Translations under genes and position numbers: made by a program
The notes under the pieces: model-generated
Databases searched by the model: none
Seen by the model: the letters and a program-made list of their open reading frames with translations, nothing else
What the model was told of the DNA's origin: nothing
Part shown: piece after piece, positions 7,560 through 15,973 of the stretch
How the letters are laid out: every line of letters starts with the position of its first letter
How positions within the stretch are numbered: position 1 is the stretch's first letter
DNA from: Qipengyuania gelatinilytica
Lineage (GTDB): Bacteria > Pseudomonadota > Alphaproteobacteria > Sphingomonadales > Sphingomonadaceae
Assembly: GCF_019711315.1 (NCBI RefSeq)
Contig: NZ_CP081294.1
Span: 930,001-994,000 of the forward strand
Direction of reading: 5' to 3'
Length of the DNA: 64,000 nt

Positions 7560-9149
7560 TCAGGCGGCTGCGGGAGCCGCGTCGCGCACGCCCTGGTCGA
7601 CATGCGCTGCAAAGGGTTCGAAATTGTCGACGAAGAGCTGCACCAGCTTGTGTGCGGTGCGGTCGTATTCGTCCTTGTCGGTCCAGGTTGCCCGCGGGTC
7701 GAGGATCGTGCTGTCGACACCCGGCACGCTGACAGGAACTTCGAAGCCGAAGTTCGGGTCCTTGCGGAATTCCGCGTCATTGAGACTGCCGTCGAGCGCC
7801 GCGTTAAGCAGCGCGCGGGTGGCCTTGATCGGCATGCGGTTGCCGGTGCCGTATTTGCCGCCGGTCCAGCCGGTGTTGACCAGCCAGCACTGCGCGCCGC
7901 CTTCGGCGATGCGCTTCTTCAGGAGGTTGCCGTAAACACTCGGGTGGCGCGGCATGAAGGGTGCGCCGAAGCAGGTCGAGAACGTCGCGGTCGGCTCGGT
8001 CACGCCGATTTCGGTACCGGCAACCTTGGCGGTGTAGCCCGAAAGGAAGTGGTACATTGCCTGCTCGGGCGTGAGGCGCGCGATCGGAGGCAGGACGCCG
8101 AATGCATCGGCGGTCAGCATGATCACGTTCGACGGCGGCGGGCCGAGATTGTCGGAGCTGGTGTTCGGGATCGAGGACAGCGGATAAGCGCCGCGGGTAT
8201 TCTCCGCGAGCGTGTTGTCGTCGAGGTCGATCTCGCCATTGTCGTCCATCACCACGTTTTCGAGGACCGTGCCCTCCATCTTGGTGGTGGCGTAGATTTC
8301 CGGCTCGCTCTCGGGATCGAGGCGGATCATCTTGGCGTAGCAGCCGCCTTCGAAGTTGAAGACCGCCGTATCCGACCAGCCATGCTCGTCATCACCGATC
8401 AGCGTGCGGCTGGCGTCGGCCGACAGCGTGGTCTTGCCGGTGCCCGAAAGGCCGAAGAAGACCGCGCTCTTGCCGTTGGGGCCGATATTGGCCGAACAGT
8501 GCATCGGCATCACGCCCTTGGGCGGAAGCAGGTAGTTGAGCACGCCGAAAACGCTCTTCTTCATTTCGCCGGCATATTTCGTGCCGCCGATGAGGATCAG
8601 CTTTTCTTCGAGGTTGACCGCAATCACGGTCTCGCTGCGGGTGCCGTGACGTTCAGGATCCGCCTTGAAGGTCGGCAGGTCGATGATCGTGTATTCCGGC
8701 TCGAACCCGTCGAGCTCTTCCGCGGTCGGGCGGACCAGCATCGTGCGGATGAACTGGTTGTGCCAGGCGAGCTCGTTGATGACGCGCACGTTCACGCGGT
8801 ATTCCGGCTGCGAGCCGCCGAACAGGTCGGCCACGAAGAGCTCGTCCTTGTCCTTTACCGCAGCCATGAAGTCAGCCTTGAGCGCGGCGAAGTGTTCGGG
8901 CGTCATCGAGGCGTTGTTGTCCCACCACACCGTGTCTTCGGTCTCGGCATTGCGGACGATGAACTTGTCCTTCGCGCTGCGGCCGGTGTGCTTGCCGGTT
9001 TCGACGACCAGCGGGCCGTGCTTGGCGCGGCGGCCTTCGCCACGTTCCAGTGCGGCAGCGGTCAGTTCGTCCGAAGTCAGGTTGGGGTGGATGGTTGCGG
9101 AAGTCTCGATGCCCTGCGCGGCAAGCGAGTGGGAAAGAGCGGTAGTCAC
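7560..9149 (-). CDS. pckA: phosphoenolpyruvate carboxykinase (ATP)
   Basis: 529 residues, full length for the ATP-dependent family (EC 4.1.1.49), which converts oxaloacetate to PEP in gluconeogenesis. Visible signatures are the P-loop [11 protein letters not shown] at about residue 232, the preceding MHCSAN segment, [10 protein letters not shown], and ENTRGAYP with the YPLSSIPN region. Cytosolic. It is divergently transcribed from chvI, across a 187-bp gap, an arrangement also known from other alphaproteobacteria such as rhizobia, where ChvI influences pckA. The stop is followed by a strong terminator. Confidence 0.97.
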   Translation of the reverse strand: MTTALSHSLAAQGIETSATIHPNLTSDELTAAALERGEGRRAKHGPLVVETGKHTGRSAKDKFIVRNAETEDTVWWDNNASMTPEHFAALKADFMAAVKDKDELFVADLFGGSQPEYRVNVRVINELAWHNQFIRTMLVRPTAEELDGFEPEYTIIDLPTFKADPERHGTRSETVIAVNLEEKLILIGGTKYAGEMKKSVFGVLNYLLPPKGVMPMHCSANIGPNGKSAVFFGLSGTGKTTLSADASRTLIGDDEHGWSDTAVFNFEGGCYAKMIRLDPESEPEIYATTKMEGTVLENVVMDDNGEIDLDDNTLAENTRGAYPLSSIPNTSSDNLGPPPSNVIMLTADAFGVLPPIARLTPEQAMYHFLSGYTAKVAGTEIGVTEPTATFSTCFGAPFMPRHPSVYGNLLKKRIAEGGAQCWLVNTGWTGGKYGTGNRMPIKATRALLNAALDGSLNDAEFRKDPNFGFEVPVSVPGVDSTILDPRATWTDKDEYDRTAHKLVQLFVDNFEPFAAHVDQGVRDAAPAAA

Positions 9150-9336
9150 TGAAATCTCCAGCGCGAAAGAGGCGGTGTCACTCGGGGAATCGCTGGCGCA
9201 TACGAATGCGCTGCGCTTCGTTAGAGCCTTTAGAAGCCGAGCGACGCAACGTCAAACGCGCTTCGGGATAATTCCCCTCACCCCTTTGGCTTGCCGCGTT
9301 GTCATGCTGAGAAACTTGCGTTAATCGCCGTAATCG

Positions 9337-10083
9337 ATGGAAAACACCGCCGGAGATGCCCTGCCGCCCGCCGACGATCGCACCGTAATTGCGCTTGTCG
9401 ACGATGACCGGAATATCCTGACCACGGTCTCGATCGCGCTCCAGGCAGAAGGCTTTGCCACGCGCGTCTATTCCGATGGCGAAGCGGCGCTCAACGCCCT
9501 GCTCGACAATCCACCTGATCTCGCCATCTTCGACATCAAGATGCCCAAGATGGACGGCATGGAACTGCTGCGCCGCCTGCGCGAACATTCGCCGCTTCCT
9601 GTCATCTTCCTCACCAGCAAGGACGACGAACAGGACGAGGAGGCCGGCTTCCTCATGGGTGCCGACGACTACATCGCCAAGCCGTTCAGCTTGCGCCTGC
9701 TGCTGGCTCGCATCCGGGCGATCCTGCGCCGCAGCGATGCGCGCCGCCCGATCCCGATCGAACCGGGCGAGAAACCCGCCGAAGTGATCGAGCGAGGCCG
9801 CCTGCGCATGGACCCTGCGCGCCACCATGTGACATGGGAGGACAAGCCCGTCTCGCTCACGGTCACCGAATTCCTGTTGCTGGAAGCGCTGGCGCTGCAC
9901 CCGGGCGTCATCAAGAGCCGTAACCAGCTGATGGATGCCGCCTATCCAGACGATGTCTTCGTCGACGACCGCACGGTCGACAGCCACATCAAGCGCATGC
10001 GCCGCAAGTTCCGTAAGGTCGATGGCGAATTCTCTGCGATCGAGACGCTTTACGGCGCGGGTTACAGTTTCAGCGATGGCTGA
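9337..10083 (+). CDS. chvI: response regulator ChvI (OmpR family)
   Basis: 248 residues: receiver domain with acidic pocket Asp22-24, phospho-acceptor Asp66 ([12 protein letters not shown]) and Lys115 (YIAKPF), then a winged-helix DNA-binding domain (about 150-245). Similar in organisation to ChvI/ExoR-pathway regulators, which control envelope, exopolysaccharide and acid-stress responses in alphaproteobacteria. The cognate kinase ChvG overlaps its 3' end by 8 nt, and pckA lies divergent upstream. Confidence 0.93.
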   Translation: MENTAGDALPPADDRTVIALVDDDRNILTTVSIALQAEGFATRVYSDGEAALNALLDNPPDLAIFDIKMPKMDGMELLRRLREHSPLPVIFLTSKDDEQDEEAGFLMGADDYIAKPFSLRLLLARIRAILRRSDARRPIPIEPGEKPAEVIERGRLRMDPARHHVTWEDKPVSLTVTEFLLLEALALHPGVIKSRNQLMDAAYPDDVFVDDRTVDSHIKRMRRKFRKVDGEFSAIETLYGAGYSFSDG

Positions 10084-11641
10084 CACCGGCAGCGTGCTCA
10101 GGGGCGACCCGAGCCTGGACAAATTGCGTTGGTCGCGCCGCCTGACGCTCACCAGCCGTATCCTCTTCGTGAACATCCTGCCGCTGGTCCTGCTGGGCGG
10201 CGGCGTCCTCTATCTCGACAGCTATCGCAAGCAGCTGCTCGACGAACGCTTCAAGCTCGCGCTCGTCGAGGCGCAGATCACCGCCGAAGCGCTCGCCGGT
10301 GCAACGCCGCAGCGGCAAGAAGCGCTGCTGATCCAGATCGGCAAGGAACAGCGGCTGCGCATCCGGGTCTACGGCCCCGACGGCAAGCTGGAATCGGACA
10401 GCTTTGCGCTTGCCCCGCCCAGCTTCACGCTCCCCGATGCAAGCGATGTCGACCAGGGCAACTTTGCCCTGCGCATGGACCGCTGGTTCGACCGGGTCGT
10501 CGACGCGCCCGCCCTGCCCGACTATGTCGACCCCGAGGCAGACGATGCCAGTGCATGGCCCGAGCTGGTGCGCGCCCGCGAGGAAAGCCTGACCCAGATC
10601 GTCCTGCGCGATGCGCCCGACGGCACGCATGTGATCAACGCGGCCGCGCCGGTCGGCCTCGACGGCGATACGCTGTTGCTGACGCGCAACCCGGTCGACA
10701 TCACCGAGAGCGTGCGCAAGGCGCGGACCAACGTGCTGCTGATCGTTCTGCTGTTCCTGCTCGTTTCGACGCTGCTCAGCTGGTTCCTTGCGCAGACCAT
10801 CGTGCGCCCCTTGCGCGAACTGGTGCAGGCCGCCGTCCGTGTGCGGCAGGGCCGTGACCGCCAGGTCGAGGTCCCACGTCTTCCCGACCGGCGCGACGAG
10901 ATCGGCATGCTAGCCCGCGCAGTATCCGACATGACCGGCGCACTGCGCCAGCGGATCGACGCGGTCGAGAGCTTCGCCGCCGACGTGGCGCACGAGATCA
11001 AGAACCCGCTCGCCAGCTTGCGCAGCGCGACGGAATCGCTCGGCAAGGTCGAGGATCCCGAACTGCGCGCGCAGTTGCTCGATATCGCGACGCATGACGT
11101 GCGCCGGATCGACCGGCTCGTCACTGAGATCAGCGATGCCAGCAGGATCGATGCAGAAATGTCGCGCGCGGAATTCGAACGCGTCGACCTCGCCGTACTC
11201 GTCCGCAATGTCGTCGCCAGCCGCGAGGAGCGCGGCGAGAACGGTGGCTGCATGGTCGAGGTGGAAACCATCGGCGAAGACCTCGTCGTGGCCGGCGTAC
11301 CCGTGCGGCTCGAACGCGTGATCGAGAACCTGCTCGACAATGCCGTGTCATTCTCGCCCGAGGGCAGCACGATCGAGGTCATCATGCGCTGCCGCGATGG
11401 CCGCATCATCATGACCGTGTGCGACGAAGGCCCCGGCATCCCGGCCGAAAAGCGCGAGAAGGTCTTCCACCGTTTCCACTCCGATCGCCCCGAAGAGGAA
11501 GATTTCGGTAATCACTCCGGTCTCGGGCTTGCCATCGGACGTACCATCGCCGAAGCGCATGACGGCACGCTCCACGCAGACGAGCGCGCAGACGGAAAGA
11601 AAGGGGCCTGTCTCGTGCTAGACCTGCCGGCAGCGAAATGA
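10076..11641 (+). CDS. chvG: sensor histidine kinase ChvG
   Basis: 521 residues: N-terminal membrane helix (about 27-48), periplasmic sensor region (about 49-217), second membrane helix (about 218-240), HAMP (about 241-295), dimerisation domain with phospho-accepting His306 in [10 protein letters not shown], and an HATPase domain with N-box [14 protein letters not shown] and GPGIP plus GLGLAI glycine boxes. The start overlapping chvI and the ATGA overlap with hprK point to one transcript. The signal sensed is unknown; in relatives the ExoR-ChvG pair responds to low pH or envelope stress, and no exoR is in this window. Confidence 0.93.
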   Translation: MADTGSVLRGDPSLDKLRWSRRLTLTSRILFVNILPLVLLGGGVLYLDSYRKQLLDERFKLALVEAQITAEALAGATPQRQEALLIQIGKEQRLRIRVYGPDGKLESDSFALAPPSFTLPDASDVDQGNFALRMDRWFDRVVDAPALPDYVDPEADDASAWPELVRAREESLTQIVLRDAPDGTHVINAAAPVGLDGDTLLLTRNPVDITESVRKARTNVLLIVLLFLLVSTLLSWFLAQTIVRPLRELVQAAVRVRQGRDRQVEVPRLPDRRDEIGMLARAVSDMTGALRQRIDAVESFAADVAHEIKNPLASLRSATESLGKVEDPELRAQLLDIATHDVRRIDRLVTEISDASRIDAEMSRAEFERVDLAVLVRNVVASREERGENGGCMVEVETIGEDLVVAGVPVRLERVIENLLDNAVSFSPEGSTIEVIMRCRDGRIIMTVCDEGPGIPAEKREKVFHRFHSDRPEEEDFGNHSGLGLAIGRTIAEAHDGTLHADERADGKKGACLVLDLPAAK

Positions 11642-12069
11642 AGATCGTCATTCCCAATGTGACCGCCGTGGCCATTGATGGCCGCGCCCTGCTGATCGCC
11701 GGCGAACCGGGTCTCGGCAAATCGAGCCTCGCCCTCATGCTGATCGATCGCGGCGCGACGCTGATCGGTGACGACGGCATCCGCATCGTCGAGGAAGACG
11801 GCCATCCCGTCGCGCATCCTCCGATGACGACCGAGGGCCTGATCGAGGTGCGCAATGTCGGCCTCGTCAAGCTGCCGACCACCAGCGCGCCTGTATCGCT
11901 CGCCCTGCAGCTGACCGAGAAGAAAGCGCCGCGCTATCCGACCGAAATCCCCACCACCGACATTCGCGGGACCTCCATTCCCGTCCTGATGTTCCGTGCC
12001 GGCGACATGACGCAGGCGCTGCGGGCCGAATATGCGCTTCAAAAGCACGGGCTGACCTTCGACAAATGA
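11638..12069 (+). CDS. hprK: HPr kinase/phosphorylase, short alphaproteobacterial form
   Basis: 143 residues, corresponding only to the C-terminal catalytic domain of the roughly 310-residue Gram-positive enzyme, as is usual in alphaproteobacteria. The P-loop GEPGLGKSS is at about residue 22-30, and the segment GTSIPVLMFRAGD near the C-terminus matches family motifs. It phosphorylates and dephosphorylates HPr on a serine. Located between chvG and rapZ with 4-nt overlaps on both sides, and HPr itself is encoded three genes downstream. Confidence 0.9.
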   Translation: MKIVIPNVTAVAIDGRALLIAGEPGLGKSSLALMLIDRGATLIGDDGIRIVEEDGHPVAHPPMTTEGLIEVRNVGLVKLPTTSAPVSLALQLTEKKAPRYPTEIPTTDIRGTSIPVLMFRAGDMTQALRAEYALQKHGLTFDK

Positions 12070-12962
12070 CGGACGCGCCCGGCCATCAGCGCATCCTGCT
12101 CGTCACCGGCCTGTCGGGCGCCGGTAAGTCGACAGCACTGCAGGTCTTGGAAGACCTCGGCTGGGAAACGATCGATAATTTCCCGGTGCGCCTGCTCGGC
12201 TCGCTGCTGGGCGGCGAAAGCGACCACCCTGCCCCGCTCGCCATCGGCTTCGATTCGCGCACGCGCGGCTTCGTGCCTGCCGAGACGATCGAGCTCTGCG
12301 AACAGCTCGCCACGCGCAAGGATATCGAGCTCACCACGCTTTTCATCGACTGTTCGGCGGCCGAGCTGGAACGCCGCTACAACGAGACCCGCCGCCCGCA
12401 CCCCATGGCGCGCGAGCGCCCGGTGGCAGGCGGCATCAAAGCCGAACGCGAATTGCTCGCCACCTTGCGTAGCTGGGCGGACATCGTGCTCGACACCAGC
12501 GATTATACCTCCGGAGACCTGCAGCAGGTCGTGCGCGAACGCTTCGGAAAGAGCGGCGGCCGCGAGATGACCGTGACGATCTCCAGCTTCGGCTTTGCGC
12601 GCGGGATGCCGCCGCTCGCCGACCTGTTGTTCGACATGCGGTTCCTCGACAATCCACACTGGGTACCTGAACTGCGCGAACAGACCGGGCTCGACGAACC
12701 GGTGGCCGCGCATATCCAGGCCGACCCCGCCTTCGGGCCCGCTTTTGCCCGGATTTCAGAGACCTTGACCGAGCTCCTGCCGCGTTATGCCGCACAGGAT
12801 CGCAGCTACCTCAACATCGCTTTCGGCTGTACCGGCGGGAGACACCGTTCGGTATTCAGTGCGGAACGCGCCGCCGAGGTCTTGCGCGAGGCCGGATTTT
12901 CGCCCACGGTCATTCACCGCAATCTGGGAAGCCGGCCCGCCGATCCGCTCGAGCGCAGCTGA
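12066..12962 (+). CDS. rapZ: RNase adapter protein / nucleotide-binding protein RapZ
   Basis: 298 residues with P-loop GLSGAGKST near residue 16-24 and the C-terminal signature CTGGRHRSV. In enterobacteria RapZ binds GlmZ sRNA and guides RNase E to control glucosamine-6-phosphate synthase; in alphaproteobacteria the family is found with PTS genes and its target is less clear. The ATG overlaps the hprK stop (ATGA). The N-terminal sequence begins a few residues before the P-loop domain, so the start is well supported. Confidence 0.93.
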   Translation: MTDAPGHQRILLVTGLSGAGKSTALQVLEDLGWETIDNFPVRLLGSLLGGESDHPAPLAIGFDSRTRGFVPAETIELCEQLATRKDIELTTLFIDCSAAELERRYNETRRPHPMARERPVAGGIKAERELLATLRSWADIVLDTSDYTSGDLQQVVRERFGKSGGREMTVTISSFGFARGMPPLADLLFDMRFLDNPHWVPELREQTGLDEPVAAHIQADPAFGPAFARISETLTELLPRYAAQDRSYLNIAFGCTGGRHRSVFSAERAAEVLREAGFSPTVIHRNLGSRPADPLERS

Positions 12963-13035
12963 ATTCCCCACACGGCTTTATGACTAACAAGCACAGCCAA
13001 GACCCTTCGGGACCCGCAACGGACGCATTTCACGC

Positions 13036-13461
13036 ATGATCGGCATGATTCTCGTCACCCACGGCAAGCTGGCCGAACACTTCATCGACGCGATGGAGCA
13101 CGTGGTCGGCAAGCAGGAAGGCGTGGCCACCATCTGCATCGGCCCGAACGACGATATGGAGCAGCGGCGCAAGGATATCGCCGATGCCATCGCCAGCGTC
13201 GATACGGGCGACGGTGCCATCATCCTCACCGACCTGTTCGGCGGCACCCCGTCGAACCTGGCCATTTCGCTGCTCGACACCGGCCGCGTGGAAGTGATCG
13301 CTGGCATCAACCTGCCCATGCTGATCCGCCTCGCCGGTGCCCGCAAGAGCATGAATGTGGTCGATGCGGTCCACGCCGCGCAGACCGCCGGACGCAATTA
13401 CATCACCGTGGCCAGCGAATTCCTCGGCCAGGACCTCGACAGTGCACGGAAGGCAAGTTGA
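13036..13461 (+). CDS. PTS system mannose-type EIIA component
   Basis: 141 residues of the EIIA-Man fold. His9 in VTHGKLAEHF is the expected phosphorylation site. No EIIB, EIIC or EIID is encoded here, so it probably acts as a regulatory (not transport) phospho-acceptor from HPr, as in other alphaproteobacterial incomplete PTS clusters. It overlaps the HPr gene by 4 nt and follows rapZ after a 73-nt gap that contains no obvious terminator. Confidence 0.92.
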   Translation: MIGMILVTHGKLAEHFIDAMEHVVGKQEGVATICIGPNDDMEQRRKDIADAIASVDTGDGAIILTDLFGGTPSNLAISLLDTGRVEVIAGINLPMLIRLAGARKSMNVVDAVHAAQTAGRNYITVASEFLGQDLDSARKAS

Positions 13462-13736
13462 GCGAGCTTCGTAGAGAACTGACCGTGGTGAACCAGCGTG
13501 GCTTGCACGCGCGGGCCAGTGCGAAGTTCGTCGGCGCCGTTGCGGAACTGCCCGAGACGACCAAGGTCCGCGTGGCCAAGGGCAGCAACGAAGCAGCTGG
13601 CGGCTCTATTCTCGGCCTGATGATGCTGGGTGCGGCCAAGGGCGACACGATCGAACTGATCGTTGCCGGCGACAATGCCGATGCCGTGATGGCCGACCTG
13701 TCTGCCATGATCGAGGACGGTTTCGGAGAACCTTGA
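13458..13736 (+). CDS. HPr phosphocarrier protein
   Basis: 92 residues. The active-site motif QRGLHARA places the EI-phosphorylated histidine at His17, and Ser50 in the AGGSILGLMM segment is the equivalent of the regulatory HprK target Ser46. It starts inside the EIIA stop (ATGA overlap). Together with the linked HprK this suggests HPr-Ser phosphorylation is a real control input in this organism. Enzyme I is not in the window. Confidence 0.94.
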   Translation: MSELRRELTVVNQRGLHARASAKFVGAVAELPETTKVRVAKGSNEAAGGSILGLMMLGAAKGDTIELIVAGDNADAVMADLSAMIEDGFGEP

Positions 13737-13737
13737 G

Positions 13738-14547
13738 ATGACCGGACACCGCCGCGTCATCACCGGCTTTTCCAATCCCACGGTCAAGGCCCTAAGGGCC
13801 CTGCGCGAGAAAAAGCACCGCAAGCGCGAGCAGAAGTTCCTCGCCGAAGGTCTGCGCCTGCTGACCGACGCGCGCGAATGCGGCCATGTGCCCGAAGTAC
13901 TGGTGCTCGCCGACAAGCGCGACCCGCACCCGCTGCTGACCGCGCTTGAAGAGGCAGTTGAGCAGAGCGGCGGCGAGGTAATCGAGACCAGCCCCGACAT
14001 CCTTTCCAAGATCACCGGCAAGGACAATCCGCAGGCGGTCGCGGGCGTATTCGCTGAATTCGACACTTCGCTTGCGTCGCTCGACAGGGCGAAAGCCGAT
14101 ATCTGGCTTGTCGCCCAGGCGCTGCGCGATCCGGGCAACCTCGGCACGATGCTCCGCACCGGGGATGCGATCGGCGCAGGCGGCCTGATCCTGATCGACG
14201 ATTGCGCCGACCCCTTCAGCGTCGAGGCCGTGCGCGCCAGCATGGGTGCCGTGTTCACGCAGTCCATCGCACAGGCCGAATGGAGCGAATTCGAGACATG
14301 GCTGCGCGGCGGAGACGGCCAGCTGGTCGCCGCAAGCCTGCGCAAGGCCCAGCCCTATCGCTCCGCGCCCTATGCCGCGCCCTGCTTCGTCATGGTCGGC
14401 AACGAAAGCCGCGGCCTTCCCGAAGATTATGAAATGGCCTGCGACCTGCGCGTCACCATGCCGATGAAGGGACGGGCGGACAGTCTGAACGCCGCGGTTG
14501 CTGCGGCGGTGCTGGGGTACGAGGTCCTCGCCGCTCTCGAAGGCTAG
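13738..14547 (+). CDS. TrmH/SpoU family RNA 2'-O-methyltransferase
   Basis: 269 residues: an N-terminal substrate-binding domain (about 1-100, SNPTVKALRALREKKHRKREQK region) and a C-terminal SPOUT knot domain with motifs DPGNLGTMLRT, GNESRGLP and MPMKGRADSLNAAVAAA. It transfers a methyl group from SAM to a ribose in rRNA or tRNA; the target base is not predictable. The ATG lies one nucleotide after the HPr stop, so it is likely co-transcribed with the PTS genes without a functional link. Confidence 0.92.
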   Translation: MTGHRRVITGFSNPTVKALRALREKKHRKREQKFLAEGLRLLTDARECGHVPEVLVLADKRDPHPLLTALEEAVEQSGGEVIETSPDILSKITGKDNPQAVAGVFAEFDTSLASLDRAKADIWLVAQALRDPGNLGTMLRTGDAIGAGGLILIDDCADPFSVEAVRASMGAVFTQSIAQAEWSEFETWLRGGDGQLVAASLRKAQPYRSAPYAAPCFVMVGNESRGLPEDYEMACDLRVTMPMKGRADSLNAAVAAAVLGYEVLAALEG

Positions 14548-14716
14548 ACCGCCGCCGCGCTGGAGCACCGACAAGGGTGATTTGCGAAAATTTTGGGCCC
14601 GTCACGACGCGGCCTTGATATCGGCGAGAACCGTCAGTGCTTCGCCGCGTCGAAGCAGTCAGCCAATCTAGGTGAACATGAATGGCCCTCGCGTCCCGGC
14701 TAATGTCGGATGCGGG

Positions 14717-15229
14717 TCAGAGCATCCGCTTTCCAGGCCGGGTGGTGGCCTTCAACCCAAGCCATTCCACCGCCGCAGAGATTTCTGCAGATGACGACGC
14801 CGCCGCAGCATCCGAAACCATATCGGCGACGCTAACGGCCTTGAGGCAATCGCGCCAAGCAGCTTCGGCCTTGGCGAATGCAGCTGCAATACCGCAAGGC
14901 GCGCGGCAGTCGGCGGATCGTTTGCCGCAAGGGCCCTGTTGCCTGATTTCCGTGCAGCGGAATAGAGGTGCCGGGCCTTCGATCGCGCGCACGATGTCGT
15001 AGAGGCTGATCTCGCTGGCGGATCTTGCCAGGGTGTAACCACCGGTTGCACCTCGGGTTGTGGCGACCAGTCCAGCACGGCTGAGCAATTGCATCTGCTT
15101 GGCCATGTAGGTGGTCCCGATGCCATGAAAGTCCGCAAGTGCAGCCAGGCTCAGCACCTTTTCCGGCCCCAATGGCGCTAACACAGTGCAAGCATGGACC
15201 GCCCATTCGACGCCCTGCGACATACGCAT
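14717..15229 (-). CDS. Rrf2 family transcriptional regulator
   Basis: 170 residues. An N-terminal winged-helix domain contains the usual Rrf2 segment GTTYMAKQMQLLSRAGLV and TRGATGGYTLAR. The Fe-S ligand region has Cys92, Cys101, Cys108 and Cys112, more than the three cysteines typical of IscR/NsrR, so a cluster is likely. The C-terminal extension (about 125-170) is longer than in many members. SD GGAG is present 9 nt before the ATG. It is divergent from the membrane protein at 15291 with a palindromic operator between them, so the most plausible role is control of that gene and itself in response to NO, redox or iron. Confidence 0.88.
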   Translation of the reverse strand: MRMSQGVEWAVHACTVLAPLGPEKVLSLAALADFHGIGTTYMAKQMQLLSRAGLVATTRGATGGYTLARSASEISLYDIVRAIEGPAPLFRCTEIRQQGPCGKRSADCRAPCGIAAAFAKAEAAWRDCLKAVSVADMVSDAAAASSSAEISAAVEWLGLKATTRPGKRML

Positions 15230-15231
15230 GA

Positions 15232-15259
15232 TTGTCTTCTCCAGATATTCGGATATTAT
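15232..15259 (+). promoter_or_regulatory. putative promoter of the divergent membrane-protein gene
   Basis: A -35-like TTGTCT (15232-15237) and -10-like TATTAT (15254-15259) are separated by 16 nt, 32 nt before the ATG at 15291. The -10 falls inside the palindrome, as expected for repressor control. Prediction by eye only. Confidence 0.5.
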
Positions 15260-15269
15260 TTATCCGAAT
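15247..15269. promoter_or_regulatory. palindromic operator, likely Rrf2 target
   Basis: Perfect 9-bp inverted repeat ATTCGGATA - TTATT - TATCCGAAT in the 61-bp gap between the Rrf2 gene and the divergent membrane gene. A third partial half-site (ATTCGGA) follows at 15272-15278. AT-rich and dyad-symmetric, it overlaps the predicted -10, which fits autorepression plus repression of 15291. Confidence 0.7.
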
Positions 15270-15290
15270 TGATTCGGAAGGGCAATCTCT

Positions 15291-15911
15291 ATGACGGTCA
15301 AGCTACACCGCTGGAACGCGGTCCTGCTCCTTTTCTTTCTCGTCCTTCATTTCGGAACGCATTTCGCCGGTCTGTTAGGACCGCAGGTGCATGGAGACGC
15401 GCTGGAAGCGGCGACGAAGCTTTATCGCATCGGCTTCGTGGAGCCGGTTCTTCTGGGCGCATTTGCGATGCAGGTCGTTCTGGGCATTGCGCTTGTGAGG
15501 AAGCGCAAAAAGGCAGGCATCGAAAAAGGGTGGGGGACGATACAAGTCGTTAGCGGCGCCTATCTGGCGATGTTCATTACCGTGCACGCCTTATCGGCAT
15601 TGTTTGCCCGCTACGCGAACGGTCTCGACACGAACTTCTGGTGGCCCGCCTCCACCCTGGCGCATAGTGAGTTGTCCTATTTTTTCTATCCCTACTACAC
15701 CCTGGCCGTCTGCGCCCTGTTCGCGCATCTGGCGGCCGCGCTGTATTATGGATCAGGGCAGGCTAAATCTGCTCGCGCATTGCTTGTGGCAGGCCCTGTT
15801 GTCGCCCTACTCATAATTGCGGGTTTTGGCGGATGGTTCAGGGATATATCCGTCCCCGCCGAATATATGGGTGCTTTTCAAAATTATATCCCAGGTGCCG
15901 CGCCTTCGTAG
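15291..15911 (+). CDS. five-helix membrane protein, possible heme protein, function unknown
   Basis: 206 residues with five predicted transmembrane helices (about 10-30, 50-69, 86-106, 131-153, 164-182). Histidines lie in or at the edges of the helices at positions 20, 24, 99, 125 and 146, a pattern like cytochrome b or SdhC-type membrane subunits, so heme binding is possible but not shown. No heme-maturation or dehydrogenase partner is adjacent. The gene is divergent from an Fe-S type Rrf2 regulator with an operator between, hence probably redox or NO regulated. Family not recognised with certainty. Confidence 0.75.
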   Translation: MTVKLHRWNAVLLLFFLVLHFGTHFAGLLGPQVHGDALEAATKLYRIGFVEPVLLGAFAMQVVLGIALVRKRKKAGIEKGWGTIQVVSGAYLAMFITVHALSALFARYANGLDTNFWWPASTLAHSELSYFFYPYYTLAVCALFAHLAAALYYGSGQAKSARALLVAGPVVALLIIAGFGGWFRDISVPAEYMGAFQNYIPGAAPS

Positions 15912-15973
15912 AAAAACCTCTTGAAAGGCGGGAGGGGAGTTGCCGTGGTCGTTAGCGAATAGTCCTCAATCTC

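Noticed and set aside
7140..9152. Long plus-strand ORF (about 670 codons) over pckA
   Set aside because: It is the antisense shadow of pckA, whose product is unambiguous.
14548..14716. Short minus-strand reading frame ending EALTVLADIKAAS before Rrf2
   Set aside because: Only about 19 codons are open before an upstream in-frame stop, no start or ribosome site, so it is at most a gene remnant and I cannot support a pseudogene call.
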